Below are positions 22,901 through 32,756 of a stretch of DNA of 64,000 nt, piece by piece. The translations under genes and the position numbers were made by a program. Origin of the DNA: Anthopleura xanthogrammica. Taxonomy: Eukaryota > Cnidaria > Anthozoa > Actiniaria > Actiniidae. The stretch is taken from contig OZ025217.1 of the NCBI GenBank assembly GCA_964019055.1, forward strand, positions 9,871,755-9,935,754, read 5' to 3'. Under the pieces are notes generated by a model that ran no database searches, had not been told where the DNA came from, and was given only the letters and a program-made list of their open reading frames with translations. Position 1 is the stretch's first letter, and every line of letters starts with the position of its first letter.

Positions 22901-25900
22901 TAGCGCAGAGAGCGCTCGCCTCTCACCAATGCGACCCGAGTTCGAGTCCCGCCATGCTCTGTGTTGTATGTGAGTTTCTAGTTGGTTTTCTCCTGTGCTT
23001 CGAGGGTTTTTCTCCGGGTTATTCGGTTTTCCTCCCTCCACAAAAATGATCTTCTAAATTCGATGATGGAATGAGGGCCACAGGTTTGTTAACCATTCGC
23101 TATTAAGTGCTACCGCAAAACAAGGACGGTTGTTTGGTTAGTTGTTGTTGAAACGAGAGCCACAAACCTGTGGCTCTCCGTTCGTCATCGAATTTTAATT
23201 TAGAAGTTAAAACTTCTAAATTCAACGAAACGAACAGGAGAGAAGCAACAAGCAACTCTACTCATATATGATGGATAGTCTGGGATATAAACCCCTTGCA
23301 ACACGTCGTTAATGCAGTTCAATTTGGAGGACAAAACAATAGGTTCCAATTCTCAGGAGATTGAAATTCATTTGTTTTGTCCTCCGAATTGAGCTGCTTT
23401 GACGTCACAAGAAAGGGTTCTATATACTGATGTGCTGTTGCAGCTGAATTGAGTATTTTATTATCCTTAACTGTTCTTAATTGTTGATGACGTAGAATTC
23501 TATCTCGATGATTTTGAACCGGTAAGTAAAATCTTGAGAAAAACCTTCACATTTTATCGCCACCCAAAAACAACATACAAGGCCAAGGGATGAGAATTCT
23601 GAATCAATGTCAGCAGTTTTGTGATTTAAGGTGCAGACACGATACAATTTTTCATGCAACATCGCAAAAACTAGATCGCAACGTGTGACCACCCGTGCGA
23701 CATGTTCACGCGGTGAGGTTCGTCGCGCGCGGCGTTTCAAAAGTAGAAATCGTTTCTTCCTTTTGCAACGTCACATGGGTGGTGGCACGGTCTGTGATGT
23801 TCGCGACGTCGCATGAAAAATCGCATCGTTCGTCTGCGATTTTTCATCGTGTGTCGCGCCTTTACTCATTTTATTCTTGATTGTTCTTGTTTTAGTTCAT
23901 CAATGGAAGTTTTACGTCGCTTTTTCATCTGCTGCGACAAGTGACAGAATGTGACACTAAGGTAGGTGTTTAGGGTCTGTAAGGATATGTCGCATCTAAA
24001 CACATGGTTATTGTACATTTTACTCACCATCCCGTCTCTGATCACTGGAAAAATATATTGGAAAAGGTTAGAAGTTAGACCTCCAACCATTAGGACACTT
24101 CCATGGTTTGGAAATATCGAAATATGTTGGAAGTTCTCTGGGAATGACGCATACATGTTGGAAGTATGTTGGAAAATATTTGAAGTTAGACCTCTAACCT
24201 TTTAAATAGGACACTCCCATGGTATGGAAATATGTTAGAACAAAATGTTGGAAATATCATGGAAGTATATATGTTGGAATGACGCGTACATTTTGGACGT
24301 TGTGAATATGTTGGAAGTGGCGACTTCCATGATATTTTCATAATTGTTTCATTTCCAACATCTTTCCGTCACTTGGAGCGTGCACGATTTTTCTGGTGTG
24401 ATTGGCCGAGAACAATAGCTAATGTGTATGAGCTCGAATTTCTAGCACAAAGCATGATGGGAAACTGAGTCCTTACGCTTTTTTGGTTCCACTAAAAATT
24501 CGTCTGACAATTTTTCCTTCGACATTTTCTATGGAAATATAAGTATTTCAGCAGTATTTTTTTCTGATATTTCCTTTGATTTCCTTGTTCCATTTTTGCG
24601 AGACTCCAGTTTCCTAGGGTGCTTTCTGGGCTTTGATGCACATTGCCTATTGCGGCCAATCCCTGATAACATGTGAACTTGACATGATAAATATATTCTT
24701 TGTATGTTTTTTCTAGGGAATAATAAATCTTATTTTCTTCTCGCATACAGATGCATGTTCTCCATGTATTGTCAACCTTGATTGAAAGAGTAGAGACAAA
24801 GGTACTTCATATATGTTGTAATTAGGGAAGCAAGGGTGGCATAGTAATCAAAGTGCTCACCTCTCACCAAGGCTTCGATTTCTGGACTCGGTGTCATGTG
24901 AGGAGAGTTGCTGTTGGCTCTCTCGTGCGCTTGAGGGTTTTTCTCCAGGTTCTCTGGTTTTCCTCCCTCCACAAAAATCAACTTCTAAATTCTAATTTGA
25001 TCATGGAACGAGGGCCACAGGTTTGTTAGCCTTTGGCTATTAAGCATACCCTCGTAAAAACAAGAACGATATATTTTTATTTTATTTTTAGAGATATGAA
25101 TAAGATTTTTACTGCTTATGTTTTTTGTCAGGTCCGTCCCTTCGCTGGTTTGTTAACGATGTACCTGCCTCATCTATGGCAGGAATCCGAACAACACAAT
25201 ATGTTACGATGTGCTATACTCGCTACACTCAACCATCTGATACAGGTATAGACATCTTACAAAGGTTTAGATCGTATTCGTATTTGATTACAGACTCTCA
25301 GGAGTTTGTGCTACAGCACTAAAATGTTGCTCAATAGATCTCTTTACCTTTGGCGTAATGTTTCCCCATTTGAGACCACGTGTCATTCCCTAGAGTATTA
25401 TTTCTTTGTTTGACGGTTTCCCATGAGAAGACACATGAATATGGATACAACTAAAACAAAGAATGTTATTCTGAAGAGAATGACACGTGGTCTGAAATGG
25501 GAAAACATAACGCCCATTAATAAGCATGCTGTTTCAAATGCTGGCTGTGGTGATTTCAGGAGTGTAATGGAAAGACATGATACTTTTCCATGGCTTTTTT
25601 TACATAGGATCTACTAGTATATTATTTCAGGGACCGTGGAGCATAGTTTTTAGTGGGGGGGCTAATCTGGGAGATCCCAACCAACCCAAAAAAATTGGGT
25701 TTTGAGACTCTTGGAAATGCAATAATCCCTTTCACAGTTCCCTGCGCCATCTTGAAAGGTAGTCGTGCCTTTGCATCAAAGCGAGACCAACAGTGGGCTT
25801 GCAATGATAGAGACATGAGAACAATTGTCCAAGGTGTTAACAGAGGTATCTATCATTGCAAGCTCACCGTTGATCTCGCTTCGATGCAAAGTCACGGCTA

Positions 25901-28900
25901 CCTTTCAAAATGGCGCAGGGAACTGTGAAGGGAACTATTTTCAGTGGCGCAGTTTGAGGACAATTGCGGCAACATTTATTGCATTAAAGTCATGCTAAAG
26001 CTTTAGACAATTCATAACATGTACAGAAAATATTTTTTAGCTAAAAACGTGCGGGGTTAAGCCCGCCCCTCACGCCCCCTGCCTCGTTTGTGCCTGTATT
26101 TCACACGCCAGTCCATCCAAACCCTGCTACAATGATTGTGCAAAACCTTTTTGAAAGGTTCTTTCTCTCTCCATTCATAGGGCTTGGGAACAGAAAGTGT
26201 TAACTTGTATCCTTTTCTTCTTCCTATCATACAACTAAGCACAGATATCACACAGGTTAGTACGACAGTTATTTTCATTTAAAAATCCGTTTATATTCTT
26301 TCTCTCTAGCCAACGCGGAATCGTCGTCACGACCAAGTAGGTTTTAGTGGACGTCAATCAAAGCGTTTCCATGACATTCCATAAACACATTCCCTTGACA
26401 ATTTTGTGTTTTCCGACAATGTCAAGGAAACACTTTGATTGACGTCCACCAAGACTCTATTTTGTCACGACGGTAATTTGTACGACTCCGTGCGTGATAT
26501 CTTCTGTCACTAATCACTGAGCATGCACAAAGCCTCACATTGAAACCTTTGTGGGTGACAAGTGAGGCATATCTCAGAAGTGGGCAATTCACAAAGACAT
26601 ATTTTCAAGAAAGTGGGCTCCCTGTGTATTAGTCTAATAGTTTGTTACCCTGTTTTCATTGTAGCCTCCGCACGTTTATCTGTTAGAAGATGGACTAGAG
26701 CTATGGTAAGGGTGTTTTATGTTGGTTCTCCTTTTGTTGGCTCTTTGGTTTATGAATAGAGGGTTGATTAACTGATTGATGAATGGACGGACGGACAAAC
26801 GACGAACGGACGAACGGAAGGACAGGAGAATGGTTCGAGTGAGAATACATTTCTGAGAACCTTAATTTGATTCCTTATAACCTTTTTTATTAATTGTTTT
26901 TATCAGGCAAAAGACGATTGAAAATGCAAACAAACTAACTCCAGAGCTTCTACACTTGTTCAACAACATGCCTGCATTACTGGGTTGGTATCAAACGAAT
27001 AGGGGTATTAGTAAGGGGGGGGGGGGGAGAGGAAAAGGGACTTCAGTGATTGACTTCTGAAAATCAACCACCGTTCATTAAAGTCTGAAACACCCTCTGG
27101 GTTGATTTAAGTCAGGTCATGGCTAACTCACAGATCATCGGAATACACCGATTTAGCTTGGGAGTAATATTTTTTTTTCCCAATTCAGTTCACATTAGAA
27201 TAAGATTCTTTGTATGAGTTTTATCTACATTCATATGTCTTCTCGTGCATAACCATTAAACAAGGAAATGATACTCTAGGGATTTGAATTGGGAAAACAA
27301 TACGTCCAAGCTAAATCGCTCTATTGGAGGGAGGATACCGGAGAACCAAGAGATAAACCCTCAAATCAAGGGAGAGACCCAATCCCGGGGGGGGGGGGTG
27401 TACTCCCTATAATGGACTATACGGGGATGCTCCGCCCGAAAGGGGTACTTTTTTCAGGCCGCACGTATAGAAAAGGGGTGGAAATTTGTGAGTTTTGGTA
27501 TAAAAAGGGGTAGATTTTCTTCAAAGGTATATGAAAGGGGTACCTTTTCAGGCAAAAAGGTATAAAAAAGGGGTAACTTTTTGCTGAAATTTGGTATAGA
27601 AAAGGGTAAGGGGTCGAGAGTCCGGGCGGAGCATCCCCGTATGAAACGACCCGAAGTACCCCCCCCCCCCCGGACCCAATAAACTCTACTCACATGTGAT
27701 GTCCTGGAATCAAATCCGGGACCACAGATGTGAGAGGCGAGTATACTCTCGCTATAAGCAACATCCTTCCCTGATCGTCCGCACCTGATTAAATTTCAGA
27801 AATCAGCAGTGAAAACTTAAGAACTTGCTTTGGAATCATCGACCGTTATCTTCTTTTAGACGGGAAAGAGTTCCTAAAGGTAGGATAAAAATTAGAATTG
27901 TTTTCGTGTGAGTGGGAAAAGATAGGGCAAATAGTCCCCTTCACAGTTCCCTGCGCCATCTTGAAATATAGCGGTGCCTTTGTATCGAAGCGAGACGAAC
28001 GGTGAGCTTGCAATGATAGAGACATGTGATAAATAATTGTCCAAGGTGCTCAAAAAGGTCTCTATCATTGCAAGGTCACCTTTCCTCTCGCTTCGATGCA
28101 AAGGCACGGCTACCTTTCAAGATGGCGCAGGGAACTGTGAAAGGGATTCGTATTCGTACCGTATCTTACCGTAACCGGATAAAAAGGTTAAAAGTTTTAC
28201 CTGTTTTCCCACAGAATTTCGGGTCGTCCGTGGTTCGTTCCTGTGAGAACATGGTGGGGAATATCAAACCCGAAGGAGGGATGATTGTAGCCAAGGTATG
28301 TGAGCTTGTAGCCTCTAACCAGGATTGGGTTTGGGGTTCCTATGGGAAAAAAGGGACGAGGGATGAGAAATATTCCCCTTCCTAGTCCTTTATTCTTCAA
28401 TCATCTCTACAGGAACCCCCAAAAGCCAAAAAAAAACCGGTTCTCTATTCAGGCCTCTACTCTCCTCTATAATCTCCACAGTAGTTCCTAAACAGAAAAG
28501 TGAGTAAAAAGACATTCCTGCCCAGTCCTTTTCTTTTTTATCTCCACAGGCCACACCCCCCCCCCCCCCCCCCCCCCCCAAAACAGAAATGCGGGGCGAA
28601 AATGATACTTTACTGCGATTTCAAGATAATCTGATCCTGGCTGCTTGATTTTCTAGGTTATCGAGACCATCGTCAAATCTTTTCCTGTGGACGGAGTCCA
28701 GTTGTTGCAGCCAGTTCTAATCAAGATGTTTAAACTTATTTTTGACGAAGAGGTAAGCCATATTCTATTCGCTTGGGATCCCTGTGTAAAAAAATCCACT
28801 ATGCAGTAAATGTGTGGATTTGAAAACTCCAGCCTGGACTTGAATTTTTTTGTTCTGTGGTCAGTTAAGCCAATAGCCAATGTGCATGAGCTCGAAATTC

Positions 28901-31322
28901 TAGCACAAAGCATGATGGGAAAGTGAGTTCTTACGCTTTTTTGGCTCCTCTAAAAATTCATCTGATAATTTTTCCTTCGACATTTTCTATGGAAATAAAA
29001 GGATTTCAGCAGACGAAAATAACAGAGTAATTTTTTTCTGATAGTTTTTTTGATTTCCCTGTTACATTTTTAAAGAACTCACTTTCCCAGAGTGCTTTGT
29101 GAGCTTTGATGCACATTACCTATTCGGGAAAGGTCTATTCACCATGCAAGGGAAGCGTTTGATAGAACTTCAAAGTATCCTGGAGTTTGATGATAAATAA
29201 CTATTATATTTTTGTGTTTGATCTCCAGGAACACACTCCTTTGCTAGTCATCTACTTGTGTATTTTTGGGGAAATAATTCTAAAAAATCCATCCTACTTC
29301 TCGGACTTTATCGAAATGATGGCAGGAATGTCAAATGCGCAGGTAAGGGTTGTGAAGTTAATTTTCAAGTTTCTCTAAAAAAAAAAAAAAATTACACAGG
29401 AAAAACATGGATTTTGAAACATTGAGATGTTCAGGGACCATTGAGTGGAAGGGGATGGGGTAGGTCAATAGACCTCATCGGCTTGGGTGTAATGTTGTCC
29501 CATTTCAGACCAGGTGTCATTCCCCAGAGTATTATTTCATTGTTTAACGGTTGCGCATGAGAAGATACATGAATATGGATACAACTCAAACAAAGAATCT
29601 TATTCTCAAGAGAATGACACGTGGTCTGAAATGGGACAACATTACACCCAAGCCGATGAGGTCTATTGGAGACTGAACCAACAAGATCATAGTAGTCTCT
29701 ATAGCGTGGTGGTAAAACGCTCACCTCTGAGGTCCAGGGTTCAAATCCCAGTCCCCCATGTGAGTTGAGTTGGTTGCTTCTCTTCCTGTCAGAGGCACCC
29801 TTATTTTGCTTTCAGTTCAACTCCGGTGGTGATAAGCAATTAAAAAATATTTATATATATTTCTGTTTTCAGAGTGTGGACCTTCTTGGACAGTTTTTAG
29901 ACGTGTGCCTGGATAAGGTAGAGAATGGGTGTGGTTAATAGGATGACAAAATTTGATTTGTTACTTACATGCATATCAAATATTTTCTGGGGTTACCCTC
30001 CTTTTCCCCCTGAGCCTTACATATTACTATTTAATTTCTAGATCTATATATCGAGGTTTTTTTCATGTGACGTCACAATTTAGAGAAATTTCTTTAATCT
30101 GAACAAAAGAGTTGATATTCAAAGTTTTCATACAGATATTAGTAAAACTGTGAAGTTTCGTGAAGATCGCGCGTAAACTATCGAAGATATGAATTTTTAA
30201 AAACATGAAATTTTACAAAGAAATGTATGTTGGCAGACAGAATTTGCCTGCCAACATACATTTCTTCGTAAAAGTTGTCAAATTCAAAAATTCATACATT
30301 CTATGGATTATGGACAATCTTCACAAAACTTTGCAATTTTACTAATATCTACATGACAAATTTGATTGTGAACTTCTTTTCTTGATTAAACAAAAAAAAT
30401 GTTTTTTTGGGATTACGTGACGTCACAGTGAAAAACCTCAATAGGTTCCCAATATCTATATTTCTTATACTAGGTAATAATTATCATGGCAGGCTGATGA
30501 AAGCTTCAAAATAAAATTTGTTTTTATTGTTGTGAACCCAAACAGCTTGACTCGATGACTCGATTGGAAAGAAGAAAACTAATAGTAATGGCGCTATCGT
30601 CACTTTTACCTGTAAATTCAAAGTAAGTCTTATTCATTCTTGAAAATTCCATAAAATAAACCAACGGGCTTGATAAACCCAAGACGGCCAACCTATATTT
30701 GTCGTCCACTTGACCGGCCCCAGAGGGTGGTCGCTTAATAGAGGTTCGACTGTAGACTGCATTGCAATATGATAACCATAAGCACCTGATTGTCTCACAA
30801 ATCTCATAAGTCAACCACGTCATCATTATGCAACTAGAGTGGTATCTAACCTTAACTTGACTATTCCCAAATCCAAAACTAATGCTGGGAAACGTCGATT
30901 TTCCTCCACGGTACCTTCCATTTGGAATGCACTACCCCCCAAAATACACCAGATATCCTCTTTCAAAACATTTCATGGTAAATGTAAAGACTTCTTCTAT
31001 AACAGTTTAAACTCTTCTACAGAACTCAATGTGTCTAGACTTTATTAATATAAACGCTTCTGTCTTCTCCCAGTTTTACTTTCTAGTATTTATTCAGTTA
31101 ATGATATGTTAGTTTAGTTTGCTTAGTTTAGTTTGCTTAGTTTAGTTTGCTTAGTTTAGATTAGTTTAATGATTATTATGGAATCACTATATAGATTAAG
31201 AAATTTAGTTAGTTAAATGTAAATATGTATAGCTTAAATTTTGAACGAAGTTGTAAATATATTTATTAGTAGATGGGCCTAATTGGAAAAAAGTATAAAC
31301 TTTATTAACGACCCAATAAAGA

Positions 31323-31395
<73 letters not shown>

Positions 31396-32631
31396 CATGG
31401 CGTCTGTCGTGATAAAGCCTATAGATCCCTTGCAAAAGCAGCTCAATTTGGAGGACAAAACCAAAGAATTTCAATCTCCTGAGATTTGGAACCTATTGTT
31501 TTGTCCTCCAAATTGAGCTGCATTCCAAAGAGCTGCAAGGGGTTTATAAGCCAGTTCAAACAAGTGAATGAAAATTGGAACTGCGCATTCGTTTCATTTC
31601 AGGTGTGTAACAGAGAGGTTTGCAGTCATCCTGGATTCAGTTGTTGATGTCTTGCACGAGATTCATCGCTGTGAAGACGGAGTACATACAGAGTGAGTAC
31701 CTAAACTCACCACCAAAACCCTCTTCTTCATGCAATCTCATTTTTATAATTATTAAAAAAACTCTGCTATTTTCTCTGAGAAGCCCACACAGACTAGCCG
31801 TTAATTCAGGATGTAGAGCGAATTTCTTATTAGTGAGATTCGTTGGCGTACTTGTGTGCGTGCTATATTCGTGCCGAATCTTACCGTAGCAGTAACTACG
31901 CGTATATTGTTGAGTTTTACTGACCTTTTCTTTCAGTTGCCTCGTACTTTTTAATGGTGAGGAAGTTCCGAGTGACGAATCAGAAACAGAAAACCAACTG
32001 AGAAAAAAGAAGGTAAGGTTGGATAGTTGAGCTTCGAAATCCTAGAAAGCCATAACCCTTGGCCTTTCAAATAACTTATTGCTAAAGTAGGACTCTACAT
32101 TTTCCAAATATCTTATGTGAGCAGATAAGGGTTTTAGAGTCAGCCATCTAATCATAGTCTACCAAGTGAACCAATCAGATCTGACACGAGGTCTCAGGGG
32201 CGGATTCAGGATTTTTGCAAGGGGCTCGAAATTTTGGTTAGGGGGTTTTGACTGCCGAACCGCCGGTGAACCAAAAAAACAGGGGAAGGTTAAACCGCCA
32301 AATCAGAAAAAAATTGTTTTTAAATTGGGTATTATTTAAGAAGGTTCGATTGCAGAATTCCAGGGAGTTAGGATAAACCCCCCATAGATCCACCCTTGGT
32401 TCTGAAAGCTAATGCAGTCTATCAACCATTCTATACTGACTCTGATATATGACTCATATACTCCAACAGTTGACGTTATCGGATCCAGTGCATCGTATTC
32501 CTCTGTGGCAGTTTGTTGGTGCTAAGCTTAAAGAGAGCCAAGCAGCTCATGGTGAAGTTGTGTTCCAAACGTGTATGGAATGTCTTGACTCTGCCGTAGC
32601 AGAACAGCTCTTCTCATTTATCAATCACTAA
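14185..32631 (+). CDS. IPO11: Importin-11 (nuclear import receptor of the importin-beta family), complete
   Basis: IPO11 is a RanGTP-regulated import receptor made of HEAT repeats; known cargoes include ubiquitin-conjugating enzymes. Thirty-seven exons can be read (first 14185-14328, 14812-14912, 15702-15774, 16030-16116, 16684-16797; last 30546-30622, 31603-31692, 31937-32012, 32470-32631). They sum to 2898 bases, 965 residues plus stop, without a frame break; human IPO11 is about the same length. The N terminus carries the importin-beta N domain (AEQRLHSWETQHGF, IRWLAILYIKNGVDRYWR). Other landmarks are QIATQVAVLVSKISR, RRRVPWLVGQWVNVK, RQVTECDTKMHVLHVLS, NMLRCAILATLNHLIQ and PPHVYLLEDGLELW. 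The C-terminal exon encodes the DPVHRIPLWQFVGAKLKE stretch. The start ATG at 14185 lies in frame with the first recognisable HEAT helix. Intron 21 has a U12-type donor. Confidence 0.96.
14615..14700. mobile_element. 'ctcaatttggaggacaaaac' MITE, half copy (IPO11 intron 1)
   Basis: The right arm of the family ('ctcaggagattgaatttcttttgttttgtcctccaaattgagctgc' ... 'tgcaaggggtct') is clear; the left arm is degenerate. Fuller copies are at 16500-16645, 23283-23425, 31418-31552 and 52543-52675. Confidence 0.7.
16500..16645. mobile_element. 'ctcaatttggaggacaaaac' MITE (IPO11 intron 4)
   Basis: The left arm 'atagatcccttg...cagctcaatttggaagacaaaacaa' and the right arm 'ttgttttgtcctcaaattgggctg' fold back on each other. 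The outer ends read 'tatagatccc' and 'gtctata'. Confidence 0.75.
17341..17420 (+). mobile_element. tRNA-derived SINE head (IPO11 intron 6)
   Basis: 'caagggtggtgtagtgatagtacactcatctctgagg' and the B-box-like 'ggggtttgattccttg' match the SINE heads at 7985 and 24828. The body is missing after about 17420. Confidence 0.6.
18605..18922. repeat. 21-bp minisatellite in IPO11 intron 11
   Basis: About fifteen units of a 21-base repeat alternate between 'gatgggctaacgaaaagtaac' and 'ggtgggttaacgaataataac'. Because 21 is a multiple of three, one frame stays open for 107 codons (GLTKSNG/GLTNNND). It sits 30 bases before exon 12 and is intronic, not a gene. Confidence 0.9.
19381..19545. mobile_element. 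Foldback MITE 'gcgacgtcgcatgaaaaat' family, copy 1
   Basis: The left arm 'atttttcatacgacgtcgcaaaaa' and right arm 'tttttgcgacgtcgcatgaaaaat' are inverted repeats. They flank 'gtgaccacccgtgcaacgttgcacg'. A second copy is at 23640-23825 with matching arms. Both lie in IPO11 introns. Confidence 0.75.
19908..20037. repeat. (CTTT)n-(GTTT)n compound microsatellite (IPO11 intron 13)
   Basis: A run of CTTT (about 19908-19955) switches to GTTT (about 19956-20037). It ends 26 bases before exon 14, so the repeat serves as the exon's polypyrimidine tract region. Confidence 0.95.
21173..21597. mobile_element. Foldback MITE 'agggaccttaagcaccagga' (IPO11 intron 17)
   Basis: The ends agggaccttaagcaccagga and its exact complement tcctggtgcttaaggtccct bound the element. 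Inner arms also pair (gcgcgccgtcgtccttgc with gcaaggacgacggcgcgc). The element fills most of intron 17 (21115-21762). Confidence 0.85.
22190..22480 (-). repeat. 60-bp minisatellite, reverse orientation (IPO11 intron 19)
   Basis: Five units of 'ctgatctaagtcagggcacggc' and 'taactcacagatcgaaccctgaaacaacctctggg' are present. This is the reverse complement of the unit at 12000-12185. Confidence 0.9.
22885..23125 (+). mobile_element. tRNA-derived SINE, full-length copy (within the U12 intron)
   Basis: The head 'ggtagcgtagcgcagagagcgctcgcc' and the B box 'gagttcgagtcccgcc' resemble a tRNA gene. They are followed by the family body (tttttctccgggttattcggttttcctccctcc) and the tail ('gagggccacaggtttgttaacc...attaagtgctaccgcaaaacaagg'). 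The same body and tail occur at 24828-25070 and, tail only, at 50026-50112. Confidence 0.8.
23283..23425. mobile_element. 'ctcaatttggaggacaaaac' MITE (within the U12 intron)
   Basis: Arms 'agttcaatttggaggacaaaacaat' and 'ttgttttgtcctccgaattgagctg' fold back. The outer ends read 'tataaacccct' and 'gggttctatata'. It ends about 70 bases before exon 22. Confidence 0.75.
23640..23825. mobile_element. Foldback MITE 'gcgacgtcgcatgaaaaat' family, copy 2
   Basis: The left arm 'atttttcatgcaacatcgcaaaaactagatcgcaacgtgtgaccacccgtg' and right arm 'gcgacgtcgcatgaaaaatcgcatcg' match copy 1 at 19381-19545. It sits in IPO11 intron 22. Confidence 0.7.
24055..24350. repeat. Degenerate 'atgttggaa' repeat region (IPO11 intron 23)
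   Basis: Variants of 'tatgttggaagt' and 'cttccatggt(t/a)tggaaatat' recur about ten times without a fixed period. A copy of the 'gagctcgaaatt' family follows at 24428-24540. No coding signal is present. Confidence 0.6.
24828..25070 (+). mobile_element. tRNA-derived SINE copy (IPO11 intron 24)
   Basis: 'caagggtggcatagtaatcaaagtgctcacctctcacc', the degraded B box 'gcttcgatttctgg', then the shared body and tail up to 'taccctcgtaaaaacaag'. It lies 62 bases before exon 25. Confidence 0.75.
25340..25520. mobile_element. Foldback MITE 'gaccacgtgtcattcc' family (IPO11 intron 25)
   Basis: Left arm 'tttgagaccacgtgtcattccctag' and right arm 'gagaatgacacgtggtctgaaatgggaaaac' pair across a centre carrying 'cacatgaatatggatacaac'. 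Confidence 0.75.
25727..25932. mobile_element. Foldback MITE 'cccttcacagttccctgcgcc' family, copy 1
   Basis: Ends cctttcacagttccctgcgcc and ggcgcagggaactgtgaaggg pair. The inner arms 'gcaatgatagagac' and 'tctatcattgcaag' also pair. Copy 2 is at 27936-28146 and a third, more diverged, is at 52222-52464. Confidence 0.85.
26322..26476. mobile_element. Short foldback element (IPO11 intron 26)
   Basis: Inverted arms: 'cgtcgtcacgaccaagtag...gtggacgtcaatcaaagcgtttcc' against 'ggaaacactttgattgacgtccacc...tattttgtcacgacgg'. Confidence 0.75.
27300..27790 (-). mobile_element. tRNA-derived SINE (reverse), split by the G-tract MITE
   Basis: Read on the minus strand from 27790: head 'agcgagagtatactcgcctctcacatctgtggtcccggatttgattccagg', then 'gtgagtagagtttattgggtc'. 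After the insertion it resumes 'attgggtctctcccttgatttgagggtttatctcttggttctccggtatcctccctcc' at 27383-27330. Both halves match the SINE family and are separated exactly by the element at 27384-27672. Confidence 0.8.
27384..27672. mobile_element. G-tract-ended MITE, copy 2, nested in a SINE with 8-bp target duplication
   Basis: It starts CCCGGGGGGGGGG and ends in a C tract plus G. GACCCAAT flanks it on both sides (27376-27383 and 27673-27680). The subterminal GGGGATGCTCCGCCCG near 27423 has its complement near 27624. The interior carries 'aaaggggta' repeats, like the 'aaaagggacc' repeats of copy 1. The split SINE provides an independent record of the empty site. Confidence 0.85.
27936..28146. 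mobile_element. Foldback MITE 'cccttcacagttccctgcgcc' family, copy 2
   Basis: The ends cccttcacagttccctgcgcc and ggcgcagggaactgtgaaaggg match copy 1. It lies in IPO11 intron 29, 69 bases before exon 30. Confidence 0.85.
28870..29135. mobile_element. 'gagctcgaaatt' foldback MITE, fullest copy (IPO11 intron 31)
   Basis: Left arm 'ccaatagccaatgtgcatgagctcgaaattctagcac...gggaaagtgagttc' and right arm 'aactcactttcccagagtgctttgtgagctttgatgcacattacctatt' are imperfect inverted repeats. The half copies at 1895 and 24428 share the left arm. Confidence 0.7.
29461..29675. mobile_element. Foldback MITE 'gaccacgtgtcattcc' family, longest-armed copy (IPO11 intron 32)
   Basis: The ends 'caatagacctcatcggcttgggtgtaatgttg' and 'caacattacacccaagccgatgaggtctattg' are exact complements. 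The inner arms carry the family 'gacca(c/g)gtgtcattcc' block. A SINE head-like sequence follows directly at 29695-29760 (gcgtggtggtaaaacgctcacc, gggttcaaatccc). Confidence 0.85.
30049..30443. mobile_element. Foldback MITE with TA ends (IPO11 intron 33)
   Basis: The left end 'tatcgaggtttttttcatgtgacgtcac' and right end 'gtgacgtcacagtgaaaaacctcaata' are inverted repeats. The centre is 'ggcagacagaatttgcctgcc'. TA dinucleotides bound both ends. Confidence 0.8.
30835..31396 (+). mobile_element. 5'-truncated non-LTR retrotransposon (CR1/L2-like) 3' end with (ATT)n tail
   Basis: The frame 30839-31048 encodes NLTIPKSKTNAGKRRFS...PSIWNALPPKI...SFKTFHGKCKDFF. This resembles the C-terminal end of ORF2 in CR1/L2-type LINEs (IWN-LP block). 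Non-coding 3' sequence follows, ending 'acccaataaagatatttatt', then (ATT)n to 31395, a microsatellite-type tail typical of such LINEs. The rest of ORF2 is absent. It sits in IPO11 intron 34, sense to the gene. Confidence 0.7.
31418..31552. mobile_element. 'ctcaatttggaggacaaaac' MITE, best-preserved copy (IPO11 intron 34)
   Basis: 'tatagatcccttgcaaaagcagctc' and its near-complement 'gagctgcaaggggtttata' bound a 130-base foldback. It abuts the LINE (ATT)n tail. The outer TATA sequences suggest TA targeting. Confidence 0.8.
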
Positions 32632-32756
32632 GATGAAGGTGGTTTTTTATTTTACCACGGATCAACTCACAACATACTTACCCCACCCAAGGTAAATAAG
32701 TCTTGAGTTGGGTAAGAAACAAGGAATAGAATCCAACAATGTTTTGATCATCAGTT

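Larger units (their letters stand above)
22828..23495 (+). other. U12-type (minor spliceosome) intron 21 of IPO11, AT-AG termini
   Basis: The exon ends AAG ACT G at 22827 and the next bases are ATATCCTTA, the textbook U12 AT donor. No GT donor occurs before the in-frame TAA a few codons downstream. Near the 3' end TCCTTAAC (23464-23471) matches the U12 branch-site consensus. The next exon (23496-23521, encoding FYLDDFEP) restores the frame only if the intron ends at ...gacgtag. The whole 965-codon frame depends on this join. An AT-AC ending at 23491 would break the frame. Confidence 0.85.

Noticed and set aside
22885..22960. A functional tRNA gene
   Set aside because: A and B boxes are present but no complete cloverleaf is evident and the sequence continues into the repeated SINE body.
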